From positions 1 through 5,972 of the forward strand of contig NZ_CAUZLM010000019.1 of NCBI RefSeq assembly GCF_963580165.1: a stretch of 5,972 nt of DNA, given 5' to 3'. Made by a program: the position numbers and the translations under genes. Under the pieces are notes generated by a model. It saw nothing but the letters and a program-made list of their open reading frames with translations, did no database searches and was not told the DNA's origin. Shown piece by piece: positions 5,937 through 5,972 of the stretch (the stretch's first letter is position 1; every line of letters begins with the position of its first letter). Source of the DNA: Fructobacillus evanidus (GTDB lineage Bacteria > Bacillota > Bacilli > Lactobacillales > Lactobacillaceae).

Positions 5937-5972
5937 GGATGCGTGTTTCGTTGCAGTACTGAATAAACCGTT

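Larger units (their letters stand above)
5707..5972. other. Non-coding region after GT-C, to the window edge
   Basis: 266 bases without a recognisable gene. The first 80 are as AT-rich as the rest of the window. From about 5785 an IS30-end-like sequence, a palindrome and a GC-richer hairpin follow, listed separately. The last 90 bases are clearly richer in G and C than the surrounding sequence, suggesting a different origin or the start of a neighbouring unit. A minus-strand frame is open from the right edge to a stop at 5906-5908 (about 21 codons, ending W-P-V-T-D), but it is too short to call. Confidence 0.6.

Noticed and set aside
5906..5971. Minus-strand open frame from the right edge as the C-terminus of a neighbouring gene
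   Set aside because: Only about 21 codons, no recognisable motif, and its stop lies in the loop of the hairpin. It cannot be separated from chance.
1..5972. CRISPR array, tRNA, rRNA or riboswitch
   Set aside because: No regularly spaced direct repeats, cloverleaf or conserved RNA motif was seen in the intergenic regions.

Overview
The window is very AT-rich, low-GC Gram-positive DNA. Codons end mostly in A or T, ribosome-binding sites are purine-rich, and decayed IS30-type transposon remains lie between the genes. Together these suggest a member of the Lactobacillaceae (Lactobacillus, Leuconostoc or a relative). This assignment is an inference; no taxonomic marker gene is present.

Layout, all genes on the + strand: (i) 1-46, the terminal fragment of an IS30-family element. 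(ii) 108-1622, a 504-aa glycosyltransferase, here called GT-A. (iii) 1623-1947, a 325-bp spacer with no intact gene and a possible very decayed IS3/IS150-type fragment. (iv) 1948-3471, a 507-aa paralogue, GT-B. (v) 3508-4213, a roughly 0.7-kb IS30 fossil with both terminal inverted repeats still recognisable and a transposase broken by stops, frameshifts and a deletion. (vi) 4234-5706, a 490-aa paralogue, GT-C. (vii) 5707-5972, non-coding DNA with an IS30-end-like sequence, a 14-bp palindrome and a terminator-like hairpin in a locally GC-richer stretch.

The three proteins share one architecture: an N-terminal Rossmann half interrupted by a beta-rich DUF1975-type (GtfA/TagE/TarM-like) meander, then a GT4-type C-terminal half with an R-x4-K pair and an E-x7-E motif. 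The best general call is retaining GT4 glycosyltransferases of the TagE/TarM/GtfA group, which put glucose or GlcNAc on wall teichoic acid or on serine-rich surface proteins. No GtfB partner, SecA2/SecY2 gene or adhesin is seen here, so teichoic-acid or another cell-surface polymer is the more likely acceptor. The genes are separated by hundreds of bases and look individually transcribed. They have diverged in the acceptor-side half and in several active-site-adjacent motifs while keeping the catalytic frame. This fits a set of paralogues that diversify surface glycosylation, assembled in a region repeatedly hit by insertion sequences. I see no CRISPR array, tRNA, rRNA or clearly new kind of system.
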